This document shows, piece by piece, positions 7,373-16,384 of a DNA stretch of 48,134 nt. The notes under the pieces are model-generated. The model did no database searches. It was given only the letters and a program-made list of their open reading frames with translations, and had not been told where the DNA came from. The translations under genes and the position numbers were made by a program. The DNA comes from Solirubrobacterales bacterium (GTDB lineage Bacteria > Actinomycetota > Thermoleophilia > Solirubrobacterales > 70-9), in NCBI GenBank assembly GCA_020438425.1, contig JAGQUQ010000011.1, forward strand, positions 1-48,134, read 5' to 3'. Each line of letters starts with the position of its first letter. Position 1 is the stretch's first letter.

Positions 7373-8894
7373 TGGCGTACTCCAGGAGTGAGAGGTCGAC
7401 CAGCCACTCGACCGGGGCGTGGTCGTCGGTCCAGATTTCGCCGTCGGTCAGGGGCGGTCGGATTCGCAGGGCGGTGCCGGTGGCGAGGTCGTCAAGGGCC
7501 GGCGGAATCGGTGAACCCCTGCCCCTGGTGGCCCGGATGATGTTCGCGGCCTCGATCGGCCCGGTCGAACCGGCCAGCATCGTGTTGGTGTCGGTCACCG
7601 GGTCCCTCAACACGAAGGGCAGGGCCTCCTGGAGGGTGGCCGTGAGGTTCTTCTCGAGGGCGTCGCTGCCTTCCGGGTGGCCGACGTTGATCAGCACCAC
7701 CCCGCCAGGTTTCAGGCGGTCCCGGACCAGCTCGAAGAATTCCTTCGTCGCCATGTAGAACGGGATGTAGGGCTGGTGGTAGGCATCGACCATGATCACG
7801 TCGTAGACCGGTTCGGCCGACCGGAGCCAGGGCCGGGCGTCCTCGTCGAAGACCTCCATGTTCGGGTTCTCCAGCCCGAAGTACTCCCTCCCCACCTCGG
7901 TCACCTTGCCGTCAATTTCGACTGCGTCGACTTTGGTCTCGGGATAGAAGTGGCCGTAGGCCCGCGCCACCGTGCCGGCCGCGTTGCCGAGGATCGCCAC
8001 CCGGCCGGGCCAGCCCGGCTTCGCGACCTGCGGGCGGGCGACGAAAGGCAGCACCAGATGCTCGTCCCAGTAGTTGCCGACCAGGTACTCGCCCGGCCGG
8101 TAGACCGAGTGAACCGCCTGACCTTCGTTCAGTTCCAGTTGCCGCTCGCCGTCCCCCATCTCGACCACCCGGATGTACTGATGCGGAGTTTCGGCCTCGA
8201 AGATCACTTCCCCCTCGCTCGAGGCCTTGATCGTGCCGACCGGGATCAGCGCCGCGCAGGCGACCGCAGCCGGGATCAGGACCGGCCAGACTTTCCGGAC
8301 CCCGATCGAGGCCACGATCGCGACCAGCAGGGCGAAGAGGATGAAGGTCCGCTGGGTGCCGATCAACGGGATGGTCACCATCGCCGAGACCAGGGTGCCG
8401 ACCAGCGACCCGGCGGTCGAAAGCGCGTAGAGACGACCGGCGAGCTGGCCCGCATGCTCGACGTCCGAACTGTCCATGGCGATCCTGAGCGCCCAGGGCG
8501 ACACGGCCCCGAAGATCATCACCGGGATCGCCAGCAACACCAGCACCCCGACCAGCGACCCCGCGAACACTCCGACCGAGAGCTCGTCGAATGCGTCGAC
8601 CGAAGCGCCGAGGAAGGGCCGGGCGAAGAACGGGATCAGGGTGACCAGGACCGCCCCGCCGAGGACAGTGGCACAGAGCGACTTCAGGTCGGGATGCCGG
8701 TCGGCCAGCTTGCCGCCCAGCCAGTAGCCGATCGAAAGCGCGACCAGGACGATCGCGATCGTGTTCGCCCAGACGATCGTCGAATCGCCGAAATAGGGGG
8801 CAAGCAGGCGGGCACCGGCGATCTCGGCGCCCATGGTGCAGGCGCCGGTGGTGAAGACCAGGAGGCCGAGGTAACGGCTACTGACTTCCCGCAT
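7365..8894 (-). CDS. membrane protein fused to a spermidine-synthase-like domain
   Basis: 509 residues from ATG at 8894, with AGGAG just upstream; the reading frame extends further but that part overlaps ctaG. Residues 1-220 hold about seven or eight membrane segments similar to the transporter half of fused MFS/spermidine synthases. The rest is a Rossmann methyltransferase-like domain: LGNAAGTVARAYG stands for the nucleotide-binding loop, VDAVEIDGKV for the acidic loop, DARPWL and YDVIMVDAYHQPYIP for the active-site region. The usual DSxDP of true spermidine synthase is changed to DAYHQP, so polyamine synthesis is doubtful. It overlaps ctaG by 17 bases and is followed by a 41-residue gene, forming a three-gene operon. 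Confidence 0.85.
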   Translation of the reverse strand: MREVSSRYLGLLVFTTGACTMGAEIAGARLLAPYFGDSTIVWANTIAIVLVALSIGYWLGGKLADRHPDLKSLCATVLGGAVLVTLIPFFARPFLGASVDAFDELSVGVFAGSLVGVLVLLAIPVMIFGAVSPWALRIAMDSSDVEHAGQLAGRLYALSTAGSLVGTLVSAMVTIPLIGTQRTFILFALLVAIVASIGVRKVWPVLIPAAVACAALIPVGTIKASSEGEVIFEAETPHQYIRVVEMGDGERQLELNEGQAVHSVYRPGEYLVGNYWDEHLVLPFVARPQVAKPGWPGRVAILGNAAGTVARAYGHFYPETKVDAVEIDGKVTEVGREYFGLENPNMEVFDEDARPWLRSAEPVYDVIMVDAYHQPYIPFYMATKEFFELVRDRLKPGGVVLINVGHPEGSDALEKNLTATLQEALPFVLRDPVTDTNTMLAGSTGPIEAANIIRATRGRGSPIPPALDDLATGTALRIRPPLTDGEIWTDDHAPVEWLVDLSLLEYANE

Positions 8895-9813
8895 CCGCTC
8901 CTGCGTCCCCGGCCAGAATCCGTTTCTCGAGGAGATCCCCGTGCCCGGCCTTGACCGCCCGCTCGATTCGGGCCTCGTCGATCTCAACCCCGTGGTCGTA
9001 GGCCAGATCCATCAGGTCCTGCTTCTGGGTTGACTGTTTCGCCGCTTCGAAGAATGTCCAGGCGAGTACGCCCAGGATCAGGAAGGTGCCTTCGACCATC
9101 ATGATCACCCCGGCCGTGCTCTGGTCCTGGATCGCGCTGATCCCCCACTTGATGTGGCCTTCGTTGTAGTTCTCGTAAAGGGTGACCTGGGTCCACATGA
9201 GAATGTTGCCGAGAATCGCCGCGATGAACCGAACCACCACCACATAGACGACCTTCCAGCCCGGGCCGAACCACTTCGGGGTCGGAAGCGGACCGAAGAC
9301 CGGCATCCACATCAGACAGCCGAAGAAGAGAAACAGGCCGTGCTCGAGCCCGTGAAGCAGGGCACCGCCGTAGGCCGCGTCGTACATGACCGGGATGTGC
9401 CAGAAGAAGAGGTTGATCGCCCAGAGCGGCAGTGCCACGAAGGGATTGGCCAGCACCTGGAGCCGGTCGAAGAACCGGATCGCCAGGATCGGCTGCAGGA
9501 TTGAACGAGTCAGGCCCAGCACCAGGAAGAGCGCCGCGATGTCGCCGATGATCAGGTGCTCGAACATGTGGGCGATGACCAGTTCCTCGGCCAGGTACCC
9601 CCAGGGGCTGAACAGGACCAGGCAGGCGAGAAAGAGCCCGAAACCGAAGGAGACCTGCCGCCAGACCGGGACCGGCCTCCCCGCCCAGGAAAGCGTCATC
9701 GCCCGGTGCCAGTAGAAGACGACAGCGACGGTCAGGGGGATCAGTTCCAGCATCGCCACGACAGCCGGACTGAGCTCGGCAAGCGGGACTGTCGGCAGCA
9801 GATTCACGGCCAT
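8878..9813 (-). CDS. ctaG: CtaG-family cytochrome c oxidase assembly protein
   Basis: 311 residues from ATG at 9813, with many membrane segments. Family marks include HMFEHLIIGDIAALFLVLGL, NPFVALPLWAINLFFWHIPVMYDAA, HGLEHGLFLFFGCLMWMPVFGPLP and a late GHIKWGISAIQDQSTAGVIMM-type segment. The conserved histidines in HMFEHL and HGLEH are likely copper ligands. In Bacillus this caa3_CtaG family helps assemble caa3-type oxidase, probably by delivering copper. The terminal 60 residues form a charged cytoplasmic tail. The gene diverges from GH15 across about 50 bases and heads an operon with the spermidine-synthase-like gene. Longer reading upstream lacks membrane features and is probably not translated. 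Confidence 0.9.
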   Translation of the reverse strand: MAVNLLPTVPLAELSPAVVAMLELIPLTVAVVFYWHRAMTLSWAGRPVPVWRQVSFGFGLFLACLVLFSPWGYLAEELVIAHMFEHLIIGDIAALFLVLGLTRSILQPILAIRFFDRLQVLANPFVALPLWAINLFFWHIPVMYDAAYGGALLHGLEHGLFLFFGCLMWMPVFGPLPTPKWFGPGWKVVYVVVVRFIAAILGNILMWTQVTLYENYNEGHIKWGISAIQDQSTAGVIMMVEGTFLILGVLAWTFFEAAKQSTQKQDLMDLAYDHGVEIDEARIERAVKAGHGDLLEKRILAGDAGADAGSQ

Positions 9814-9863
9814 CCAGCGTACCGGGGGGAGGATCTCGCGGACCGCTGGTAGTTTCACCTTCG

Positions 9864-11768
9864 ATGAGTCCGGGAGCCGGTACGAGCCACTTTCCAGCGA
9901 TTGGAAGCTACGGCTTCCTCTCCGACTGCCACACCTCGGCACTGATCGCGCCGGATGGCGCAGTCGAATGGCTCTGCGCCCCTCACTTCGACTCCCCCAG
10001 TCTGTTCGGTGCGATCCTCGACCGCAGCGCCGGCCATTTCCGCTTCGGTCCCTTCGACGAGACCGCCCCGCTCAGCCGTCGTTACGAACCCGGCACTCTG
10101 GTCATGGAAACCACCTGGTCGACCGAGACCGGCTGGGTCGTGGTCCGCGACGCCCTCTCGATCTCGGCCTGGGCCGAACAAGGCGGCCCGCGGGAGCTGA
10201 TGACCGGTCACGAGAACGACCGCTGCCTGGTCCGGCTGGTCAAGTGCATCGACGGCGAGGTCGACATGGAGATGGTCTGCGAGCCGCGGTTCAATTACGG
10301 CGCCGAGGCCGCGGTGTTCTCCGATCAGGGTCTGGGCGAGACGATCGCAGAGGGCGGCGGCGAGAAGGTCGCTCTCGCCACCGACCTGAACCTGACCCTG
10401 GAACAAGGACGGGCAACGGGCCGGCTGAAGATGAAGCAGGGCGACAGCGCCTTCGTCGCCCTGAGCTGGGGCGAGGGAATCGGCCCCCACCCCCGCAGCT
10501 ACCCGGAAGCAAAGGAGCGGATCGAATCCTCCCGCGACCTCTGGCGCGACTGGCTGGCCCAGGGCAGTTTCCCCGACCATCCCTGGCGGATTCACCTTCA
10601 GCGATCGGCCCTCGTCCTCAAGGGCCTGACCTACACCCCGACCGGGGCGATGCTGGCCGCCGCCACCACCTCACTGCCGGAGACCCCGGGCGGCGAGCGG
10701 AACTGGGACTACCGCTTCTCCTGGATTCGCGATTCCACCTTCGCCCTCTGGTCGATGCATTCGCTCGGCTTCGAGCAGGAGGCGCGCGACTTCATGAGGT
10801 TCGTCCGTGAACGGGCGATGGAGTCGACGGACGGCGGCCTCCAGATCATGTACGGGATCGGCGGGGAACACGACCTGACCGAGCACACCCTCGACCACCT
10901 GTCGGGGTACGGAGGAGCTCAACCGGTGCGCACCGGAAATGGCGCCTTCGACCAGCGCCAGAACGACGTCTGGGGTGCGTTGCTCGACTCGATCTACGTC
11001 CACCGCCGGGCACTCGGACCGGAGGCGATCAATGACGAGACCCGCGAGCTGGTCAAGGACCTGGTCGAGAACGCGCTGGAAGCCTGGCCGAAGCCGGATC
11101 AGGGGATCTGGGAAGCCCGGGGCGAGCCGCAGCACTATGTCTCTTCGAAGTTGATGATCTGGGTGGCGGTTGACCGCGGTGCCCGCCTGGCGGCCGAATT
11201 CGGGACCCGCGAGAACGCCGAACTGCTGCGGGAGAAGGCGGACGAGATCAAGCAGGAGATCATCGACCGGGGACTCAAGGAAGGCGTGTTCAGGCAGCAC
11301 TACGACACCGAGGCCCTGGACGCTTCGGTGCTGCTGATGCCGTTGGTCCGGTTCCTGCCACCGGATGACCCGCGGATCCGCGACACGGTGCTGGCGATCA
11401 GAGACGGTCTCGACGACCAGGGACTGATCCTCCGTTACATCACCGACGAGACCGACGACGGACTCCATGGCGAGGAGGGCACCTTCCTGATCTGCTCCTT
11501 CTGGATGGTCGCGGCGCTTTCGGAAATCGGCGAAGCAGCCGCGGCGAGGAAGCTCTGCGAGCGGCTGCTGGCGGCCTCCGGCGATCTCGACCTCTACGCC
11601 GAGGAGCTCGAAGCGTCGAGCAACCGCCACCTCGGCAACTTCCCCCAGGCTTTCACCCATCTGGCCCTGATCAACGCGGTTTCCCATGTGATCGCCGACG
11701 AGCGCCGGGATGCCTCGGAGCCGGGTGACCCGACCGCGGTATTCACAGAGATCCGGGAAATGAATTGA
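9864..11768 (+). CDS. glycoside hydrolase family 15 (glucoamylase or trehalase type)
   Basis: 634 residues, the normal length for actinobacterial GH15. An N-terminal beta-sandwich opens with FPAIGSYGFLSDCHTSALIAPDGAVEWLC-type residues, followed by an alpha/alpha barrel beginning at RNWDYRFSWIRDSTF. The general acid is probably Glu417 in DQGIWEARGE and the general base Glu537 or Glu538 in HGEEGTFLICSFW. NFPQAFTHLALINA closes the barrel. There is no signal peptide, so the substrate is intracellular: trehalose, maltose or short alpha-glucans. Mycobacterial homologues act as trehalase, but sequence alone cannot separate these activities. Its TGA overlaps the TTG start of yggS. Confidence 0.92.
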   Translation: MSPGAGTSHFPAIGSYGFLSDCHTSALIAPDGAVEWLCAPHFDSPSLFGAILDRSAGHFRFGPFDETAPLSRRYEPGTLVMETTWSTETGWVVVRDALSISAWAEQGGPRELMTGHENDRCLVRLVKCIDGEVDMEMVCEPRFNYGAEAAVFSDQGLGETIAEGGGEKVALATDLNLTLEQGRATGRLKMKQGDSAFVALSWGEGIGPHPRSYPEAKERIESSRDLWRDWLAQGSFPDHPWRIHLQRSALVLKGLTYTPTGAMLAAATTSLPETPGGERNWDYRFSWIRDSTFALWSMHSLGFEQEARDFMRFVRERAMESTDGGLQIMYGIGGEHDLTEHTLDHLSGYGGAQPVRTGNGAFDQRQNDVWGALLDSIYVHRRALGPEAINDETRELVKDLVENALEAWPKPDQGIWEARGEPQHYVSSKLMIWVAVDRGARLAAEFGTRENAELLREKADEIKQEIIDRGLKEGVFRQHYDTEALDASVLLMPLVRFLPPDDPRIRDTVLAIRDGLDDQGLILRYITDETDDGLHGEEGTFLICSFWMVAALSEIGEAAAARKLCERLLAASGDLDLYAEELEASSNRHLGNFPQAFTHLALINAVSHVIADERRDASEPGDPTAVFTEIREMN

Positions 11769-12460
11769 GCGACGCCGACCGAATCCGCGCCAATATCACC
11801 GCGGTGCGGGAACGCATGGCCTCGGCCTGCGAGCGGGCCGGCCGGGAGCCGGACTCGGTGCGCCTCCTGCTCGCGACCAAGACCGTCGAACCCGACCGGA
11901 TTCGGGTCGCGATCGAGGCCGGAGAGACGCTGGTCGCCGAGAACCGGGTCCAGGAGGTCCGGCCGAAGTTCGAGGCGCTGGAGGACCTCGAGTACGAACG
12001 CCACTTCATCGGCCACCTGCAGTCGAACAAGGTGAATGCGCTGGTTCCTTACATCAGCTGCCTCCAGACCCTCGACCGGCTTTCACTGGCCCGCAAACTC
12101 CAGAACCGGCTCGAACGGGAGGGTGAGACCCTGGAGGTCCTGATCCAGGTGAACACTTCCGGCGAGCAGACCAAGGCCGGTCTCGATCCGGACGAGGTCG
12201 AACCCTTCATCCGCACGATCGCGGGACTCGATGCGCTGAAGATCCGGGGCCTGATGACGATCGGCCTGAACGCTGAACCCGAAGTGGCCCGGCCATCGCT
12301 GACCAGCCTGAGAGAGATCGCCGACCGGATCCGCGAAGAGAACATCGAGGGGGTCGAAATGACGGAGCTCTCGATGGGCATGACCGGCGACCTCGAGGTG
12401 GCGATCGAGGAAGGCTCGACCATCGTGCGGGTCGGGAGCGCCATCTTCGGCGCTCGCTGA
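11765..12460 (+). CDS. yggS: YggS-type pyridoxal phosphate homeostasis protein
   Basis: 231 residues starting with TTG at 11765 inside a TTGA overlap with the GH15 gene. The fold is a single-domain alanine-racemase-like barrel. PLP should bind to the lysine in LLLATKTVEPD. Other family marks are AENRVQEV, HFIGHLQSNKV, VNTSGEQTKAG, LSMGMTGDLEVAI and GSTIVRVGSAIFG. Proteins of this family have no known enzyme activity and buffer free PLP and amino-acid pools. In many actinobacteria the gene lies by ftsZ and sepF; here it is paired with GH15. Transcription ends at the hairpin at 12533-12550. Confidence 0.94.
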   Translation: MSDADRIRANITAVRERMASACERAGREPDSVRLLLATKTVEPDRIRVAIEAGETLVAENRVQEVRPKFEALEDLEYERHFIGHLQSNKVNALVPYISCLQTLDRLSLARKLQNRLEREGETLEVLIQVNTSGEQTKAGLDPDEVEPFIRTIAGLDALKIRGLMTIGLNAEPEVARPSLTSLREIADRIREENIEGVEMTELSMGMTGDLEVAIEEGSTIVRVGSAIFGAR

Positions 12461-12532
12461 ATTGCGCCGAAAAGGCAGAAGTGGCCACATAGCGCTCCCT
12501 TTGGCCTTCTCGGTCTCCCGGGAAAAGAAAAA

Positions 12533-12550
12533 GCCCCGGTTTCCCGGGGC
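12533..12550. terminator. bidirectional intrinsic terminator
   Basis: A 7-bp stem GCCCCGG/CCGGGGC with a 4-base loop is followed on the plus strand by CTTTTCT and on the minus strand by TTTTTCTTTTCCC. It ends yggS from the left and the CNNM-to-small-membrane-protein operon from the right. The minus-strand T tract is the stronger one. Confidence 0.88.
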
Positions 12551-12581
12551 CTTTTCTGTCAGCTTGGCTGTGCCTGAAAAG

Positions 12582-12731
12582 TCAGACCCTTGAGCCACCG
12601 CCCGATTTTCCTGTAACCGCCGGCCAGATCAAGAGCACCAGGCCGATCAGGATGCAGGCCAGGCCCAGGCCCCAATGCACAAGCAGGGCGAGGACTATTC
12701 CAATGACTATGAGCAGTAGTGCTAGTGGCAT
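12582..12731 (-). CDS. 49-residue two-helix membrane protein
   Basis: The frame starts at ATG 12731 and reads MPLALLLIVIGIVLALLVHW, then GLGLACILIGLVLLIWPAVTG and a polar tail GKSGGGSRV. This gives two membrane helices joined by a short turn with the polar tail at the end. A GAGGGG lies about 13 bases upstream, a rather long distance. The composition resembles small actinobacterial membrane proteins of the DUF6131 kind, but that assignment is tentative. It lies 45 bases after the GNAT gene and just before the terminator at 12533-12550, so it is the last gene of the leftward operon. A longer frame on the same strand (12559-12780) overlaps it but reads as random Pro/Gly/Arg-rich sequence. Confidence 0.68.
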   Translation of the reverse strand: MPLALLLIVIGIVLALLVHWGLGLACILIGLVLLIWPAVTGKSGGGSRV

Positions 12732-12776
12732 ACGGCTGTAGTACCCCTCGATCTCCGACCGGAAACCGGCCAGGGA

Positions 12777-13295
12777 TCAAAGGTTCAGTTCGTAGAGGAC
12801 ATGCGGGAGACCGACGTGTTCGATCTCGCCGACGTACCGGAGGCCGGCCTTGTCCATGACCCGGCGTGATGCGCGGTTGGCCGGCAGGGTGAGCGAGACG
12901 ACCCGCTCGACCCCGAATTCGCGGGCGGTCCGGATCGCGGCGATCGCCATCTCGGTCGCGTAGCCCCGGTTCTGGCTCGATGGCATGACCGCCCAGGGGA
13001 GTTCGACTTCGAGCTTGCCGTTCACCGCGGCCCAGGCGAGCCCGCCCCGACCGACGAAGGCTCCCCCTTCACGCTCCCGCACCGACCACGGCCCGAATCC
13101 ATGCTGATCCCAGTGGGCCTGGTCCCGGCGGGCCATCCGCTCCATGTCGTGACGGGAGAACGGTGCCATCGGCTCCGGCCTCAGCCAGCGTTCGACCGCC
13201 GGATCTGTAAAGAGCGATTCGTAGTCGTCGGCAACTTTGGCGCCGGGACGCAGGCAGAGCAGGTCAGCGGTTACCGCCTCGCCGGAACCGATCAA
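12777..13295 (-). CDS. GNAT-family N-acetyltransferase, RimJ/RimL type
   Basis: 172 residues. The acetyl-CoA binding motif A is visible as VMPSSQNRGYATEMAIAAIRTA (loop Q-N-R-G-Y-A), followed by VSLTLPANRASRRVMDKAGLRYVGE. This order matches the RimJ/RimL branch that acetylates protein N-termini or small amines. The substrate cannot be told. It is cytoplasmic and lies 7 bases downstream of the SnoaL-like gene, so both are probably made from one transcript that starts upstream of the CNNM genes. Confidence 0.9.
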   Translation of the reverse strand: MIGSGEAVTADLLCLRPGAKVADDYESLFTDPAVERWLRPEPMAPFSRHDMERMARRDQAHWDQHGFGPWSVREREGGAFVGRGGLAWAAVNGKLEVELPWAVMPSSQNRGYATEMAIAAIRTAREFGVERVVSLTLPANRASRRVMDKAGLRYVGEIEHVGLPHVLYELNL

Positions 13296-13302
13296 ACCGG
13301 AC

Positions 13303-13764
13303 TCAGTCGGCGCTGGCGAGCAGCAGGGCCGACTGCTTGCGGACCTTGCCCTGGACGATCGGACTCCAGCCCAGCAGGGTTCCCGGAAGACCGAGCGCCA
13401 TCCGGGTCCACTTCCAGAAGTCGAAGCTGTCGACGTGATCGATGATCAGCCCGTCTTCGAAACGGAAGGTGGCGTCGATCTCGTTGTGAACCACCCTTCC
13501 GGTCTGACTGAAGGTGTACACGGCCGACCAGTGAGCGGTCCCTGCCCCGGCGGTAGCCTCGTGGTCCCCGAGGGTGATCTTCAGGTCGTCTGACCGGCCG
13601 AGAAGGGTGCGCCACATCTTCATCACTTCAGGCCCGTTCAGGTCCTGGAAGACCGGGTCGTTGAAATGGACCCGCTCGTGGTAGCAGCCGGCCATCGTGT
13701 CGGCATCTCCGGCGGCGAATGCTTCGTAGAAGCGAACGATCACTTCGTCCTCGTTTGGGCTCAT
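13303..13764 (-). CDS. SnoaL-like / NTF2-fold protein
   Basis: 153 residues with the NTF2-like pattern: an N-terminal helix pair (VIVRFYEAFAAGDADTMAGCY), then HERVHFNDPVFQDLNGPEVMKMW and the strands of the cone-shaped sheet, including VHNEIDATFRFEDGLIIDHVDSFDFWKW. Members include polyketide cyclases, isomerases and many proteins of unknown role that bind small hydrophobic ligands. The final 30 residues (SPIVQGKVRKQSALLLASAD) are seen in the DUF/SnoaL proteins of soil bacteria. It lies 9 bases from the CNNM gene upstream and 7 from the GNAT gene downstream. Confidence 0.85.
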   Translation of the reverse strand: MSPNEDEVIVRFYEAFAAGDADTMAGCYHERVHFNDPVFQDLNGPEVMKMWRTLLGRSDDLKITLGDHEATAGAGTAHWSAVYTFSQTGRVVHNEIDATFRFEDGLIIDHVDSFDFWKWTRMALGLPGTLLGWSPIVQGKVRKQSALLLASAD

Positions 13765-13773
13765 GGAGCGATC

Positions 13774-14835
13774 CTACTTCGATGCCTCGATCTGCTGGGC
13801 CGCATCCCTGACTTCGCCGATCAGTTCCTCGAGCACATCCTCGAGTGCGACCACGCCAACGGTCTTGCTCCTCCCCCGCGCACCGCGGACCACCACCCGG
13901 GCCAGGTGGGCACCGGAACTCTGCATCGCTTCGAGCACTTCGCGCAACTGATCGGTCAGCCGGACGGTCGGCAGCGGCCGTACCCAGGACTCGGCGATCG
14001 GCCGGTTGCGATGCTTGTCCTTGACCTCGAGCGCGTCTTTCATGTGCAGGTACCCGATCATCTCGCCGTCACGGGTGACCGGGAAGCGGGAGAAGCCGGT
14101 CCTCCCGGCCGTCTCCTCGACCTCGGCCGGGGTCACGGTGATCGGCAGGGTCACCATCGTTTCCATCGGCAGCAGCACGGCGCTGGCATCACGCTCCTCG
14201 AAAGTGAGGGCGCCGGTCAAGAGCCTGCTCTCATCGGCATCCAGCATCCCTTCGCGTCTGGACTCCTCGACCAGTCCGGCGACCTCGTCCCGGGTGAAGG
14301 CGCTGGTCACCTCATCCGAAGGAGTGACTCCGATCAGGCGGAGGACACCGTTCGCGGTGATGTTGAGCAGCCAGATGACCGGGTGGAGAACCTTCACTAC
14401 CGCCGCCATCGGAGGTGCCAGTACCAGGGCCGAACGATCCGGTCCGGCGAGAGCGATGTTCTTGGGGACCATCTCGCCCAGCACCACATGAAGCCCGCCG
14501 ACGAAGAAGAGTGCCACCGCGACGGCGGCCGGATGAACCAGCGAATGGGGAACTCCGAAATCCTCGAACGGCCCCTCGAGCGCATGCGCGATCGCCGGTT
14601 CGGCCAGAGCGCCCAGGCCAAGGGTGCAGAGGGTGATTCCGAGCTGGGCGCCGGCCATCATCAGTGAGACCCGTTCCATCGCGCCAAGGGTGATTCGGGC
14701 CGCCCAGTGCCCTTCGTCGGCCCGTGGCTCGATCACCGAGCGGCGAGCCGAGATCAGCGCGAACTCGGCCCCGACGAAAAAGGCGTTCCCGATCAGGAGA
14801 AGGAGCGAAACGGTGAGTGCGAGCCCGGTACTCAC
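13774..14835 (-). CDS. CNNM/HlyC-CorC family membrane protein, short form
   Basis: 353 residues: an N-terminal CNNM (DUF21) membrane domain with about four helices (ALTVSLLLLIGNAFFVGAEFALISARR, MMAGAQLGITLCTLGLGALAEPAI), then a pair of CBS domains (from about 205 to 345) with VLLPMETMVTLP and VALEDVLEELIGEV. Members move or sense divalent cations such as Mg2+. This copy stops after the CBS pair and lacks the C-terminal CorC_HlyC domain of its upstream neighbour. The start is GTG in a GTGA overlap with the stop of 14832-16187. The two genes probably form a hetero-oligomer, as is usual for such pairs; that is inference. Confidence 0.9.
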   Translation of the reverse strand: MSTGLALTVSLLLLIGNAFFVGAEFALISARRSVIEPRADEGHWAARITLGAMERVSLMMAGAQLGITLCTLGLGALAEPAIAHALEGPFEDFGVPHSLVHPAAVAVALFFVGGLHVVLGEMVPKNIALAGPDRSALVLAPPMAAVVKVLHPVIWLLNITANGVLRLIGVTPSDEVTSAFTRDEVAGLVEESRREGMLDADESRLLTGALTFEERDASAVLLPMETMVTLPITVTPAEVEETAGRTGFSRFPVTRDGEMIGYLHMKDALEVKDKHRNRPIAESWVRPLPTVRLTDQLREVLEAMQSSGAHLARVVVRGARGRSKTVGVVALEDVLEELIGEVRDAAQQIEASK

Positions 14836-16187
14836 TTGCCGTTCTCCTTTCCTTCTTCCGGCTTCGGCCTGGTGATCGAAAGGCGAACCCGGTCGACCCG
14901 GAGCCCGTCCATTCGAAGCACGGTGAGTTCGGCGACCAGCGGTTCCCTGTCCTCACCGGTGGCCTCGACCTGCACCGAATCTCCCCGCCCGGGAACGCGG
15001 CCGAGTTCGAAGCCGATCAGCCCGGCGACCGTTTCGTAGTCCTCGTCCTCGGGCAGCATCACATCGACCTGATCCTCGATCTCATCCGGTCGGAGCAGGC
15101 CGGATACCGCCCAGATGTCACGGGCGATCTCCCGGATCGGAGCCTCTTCATGATCGTGCTCGTCGCGCACCTCGCCGACGATTTCCTCGATCAGGTCCTC
15201 AAGGGTGACGATTCCGTCGAAGCTGCCGAACTCGTCGACCACGACGGCGATCTGCAGCCCGACCTTGCGCAGTTCGGCCAGCAGCGGATCGAGCTCGATG
15301 GTCGAGGGAACAAGTACCGGGTCGGCCATCACCTCGCGGATCGGCACTTCGTCCCGCTCCTCGCGCGGAACCGCGACAGCATGCTTCACGTGGACGATGC
15401 CCTCGACAATCTCCGAGCCGTCACTGATCACCGGAAAGCGCGAGAAGCCCCCCGCCCTTGCGGCTTCGACCACCGCGCTGACCGGCAGGTCCGGGGATAG
15501 TGTCTTCACCTTGACCCGCGGGGTCATTACGTCGTCGGCCCTCAACTCGCCGAACTCGAGCGACTTCTCGAGCAGTTCGGCGGTCGGTTCCTCCAGAGTT
15601 CCCTGCGCCGCCGACCGACGGACCAGCGAGGTGAGTTCCTCCGGGGAGCGAGCCGAAGCGAGTTCTTCCTGCGGTTCGATCCCGAGCAGGCGGAGGATTG
15701 CGTTGGCGGCTCCGTTGGTGACCCGGACCAGGGGATGGATCACGGTGGTGAAGCCCCGCTGGAAACCCTGGACGTTTTTGGCCGTGGCCAGCGGCCTGGC
15801 GATGGCCAGGTTCTTCGGAACCAGTTCGCCGAAGATCATGGTCAGTCCGTTGGCGAGGATGAAGGCGATCAGGACCGAAACGCCCCGGACCGCTCCTTCC
15901 GAGACACCAAGGGACTCGAGCGGACCATCGATCAGTTTCGAGATCGATGGTTCGGCGAGAAAACCGATGATCAGGTTGGTGACGGTGATCCCGACCTGGG
16001 CCGCCGAAAGCTGGGTCGAGAGACTCTTCAGGGCCGCGCGGACACCGCGGGCCTGGCGGGATCCGGAATCTGCGTCGCGATCGACGCTGGATCGATCGAC
16101 CGTCACGAAAGCGAACTCCGCGGCAACGAAAAGGCCGCAGGCCACGATCATGACCACAGAGACGAGTACGAGCAGCAGCTCGATCAT
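14832..16187 (-). CDS. CNNM/HlyC-CorC family membrane protein, long form
   Basis: 451 residues: a CNNM membrane domain (about residues 1-190; LVSVVMIVACGLFVAAEFAFVTVDRS, AAQVGITVTNLIIGFLAEPS, FGELVPKNLAIARP), a CBS pair (about 215-345, with DDVMTPRVKVKTL and EFGSFDGIVTLEDLIEEIVGEV) and a C-terminal CorC_HlyC transporter-associated domain (about 355-445). It is predicted to take part in Mg2+ or Co2+ transport in the cytoplasmic membrane. It is the first gene of a six-gene leftward operon reaching to the terminator at 12533. The name hemolysin for this family is historical and does not imply toxin activity. Confidence 0.92.
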   Translation of the reverse strand: MIELLLVLVSVVMIVACGLFVAAEFAFVTVDRSSVDRDADSGSRQARGVRAALKSLSTQLSAAQVGITVTNLIIGFLAEPSISKLIDGPLESLGVSEGAVRGVSVLIAFILANGLTMIFGELVPKNLAIARPLATAKNVQGFQRGFTTVIHPLVRVTNGAANAILRLLGIEPQEELASARSPEELTSLVRRSAAQGTLEEPTAELLEKSLEFGELRADDVMTPRVKVKTLSPDLPVSAVVEAARAGGFSRFPVISDGSEIVEGIVHVKHAVAVPREERDEVPIREVMADPVLVPSTIELDPLLAELRKVGLQIAVVVDEFGSFDGIVTLEDLIEEIVGEVRDEHDHEEAPIREIARDIWAVSGLLRPDEIEDQVDVMLPEDEDYETVAGLIGFELGRVPGRGDSVQVEATGEDREPLVAELTVLRMDGLRVDRVRLSITRPKPEEGKENGK

Positions 16188-16384
16188 CGAGGCAGCGCCC
16201 CTCGAACACGGACCGGACCCTGCCCGGCACGCATCAAGGTGCGCTTGGGACTAGAGCCAGGGTCGTCGTCCATCCAGGTTCCCGCGAGACTTCATTCGGC
16301 AGGAAGAATAGCCGGGTCGGGCAGATGTTTTCCGGCCTGGTCGTTGCTCATCTGCCCTTTACCCGCCGCAGATACCCTTCTTCG

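Noticed and set aside
7677..8954. 425-codon Asp/Arg/Gly-rich open frame on the plus strand
   Set aside because: It is antisense to the spermidine-synthase-like gene; biased composition and no domain.
12559..12780. 73-codon minus-strand frame
   Set aside because: A Pro/Gly-rich random-looking translation overlapping the convincing 49-residue membrane protein in another frame.
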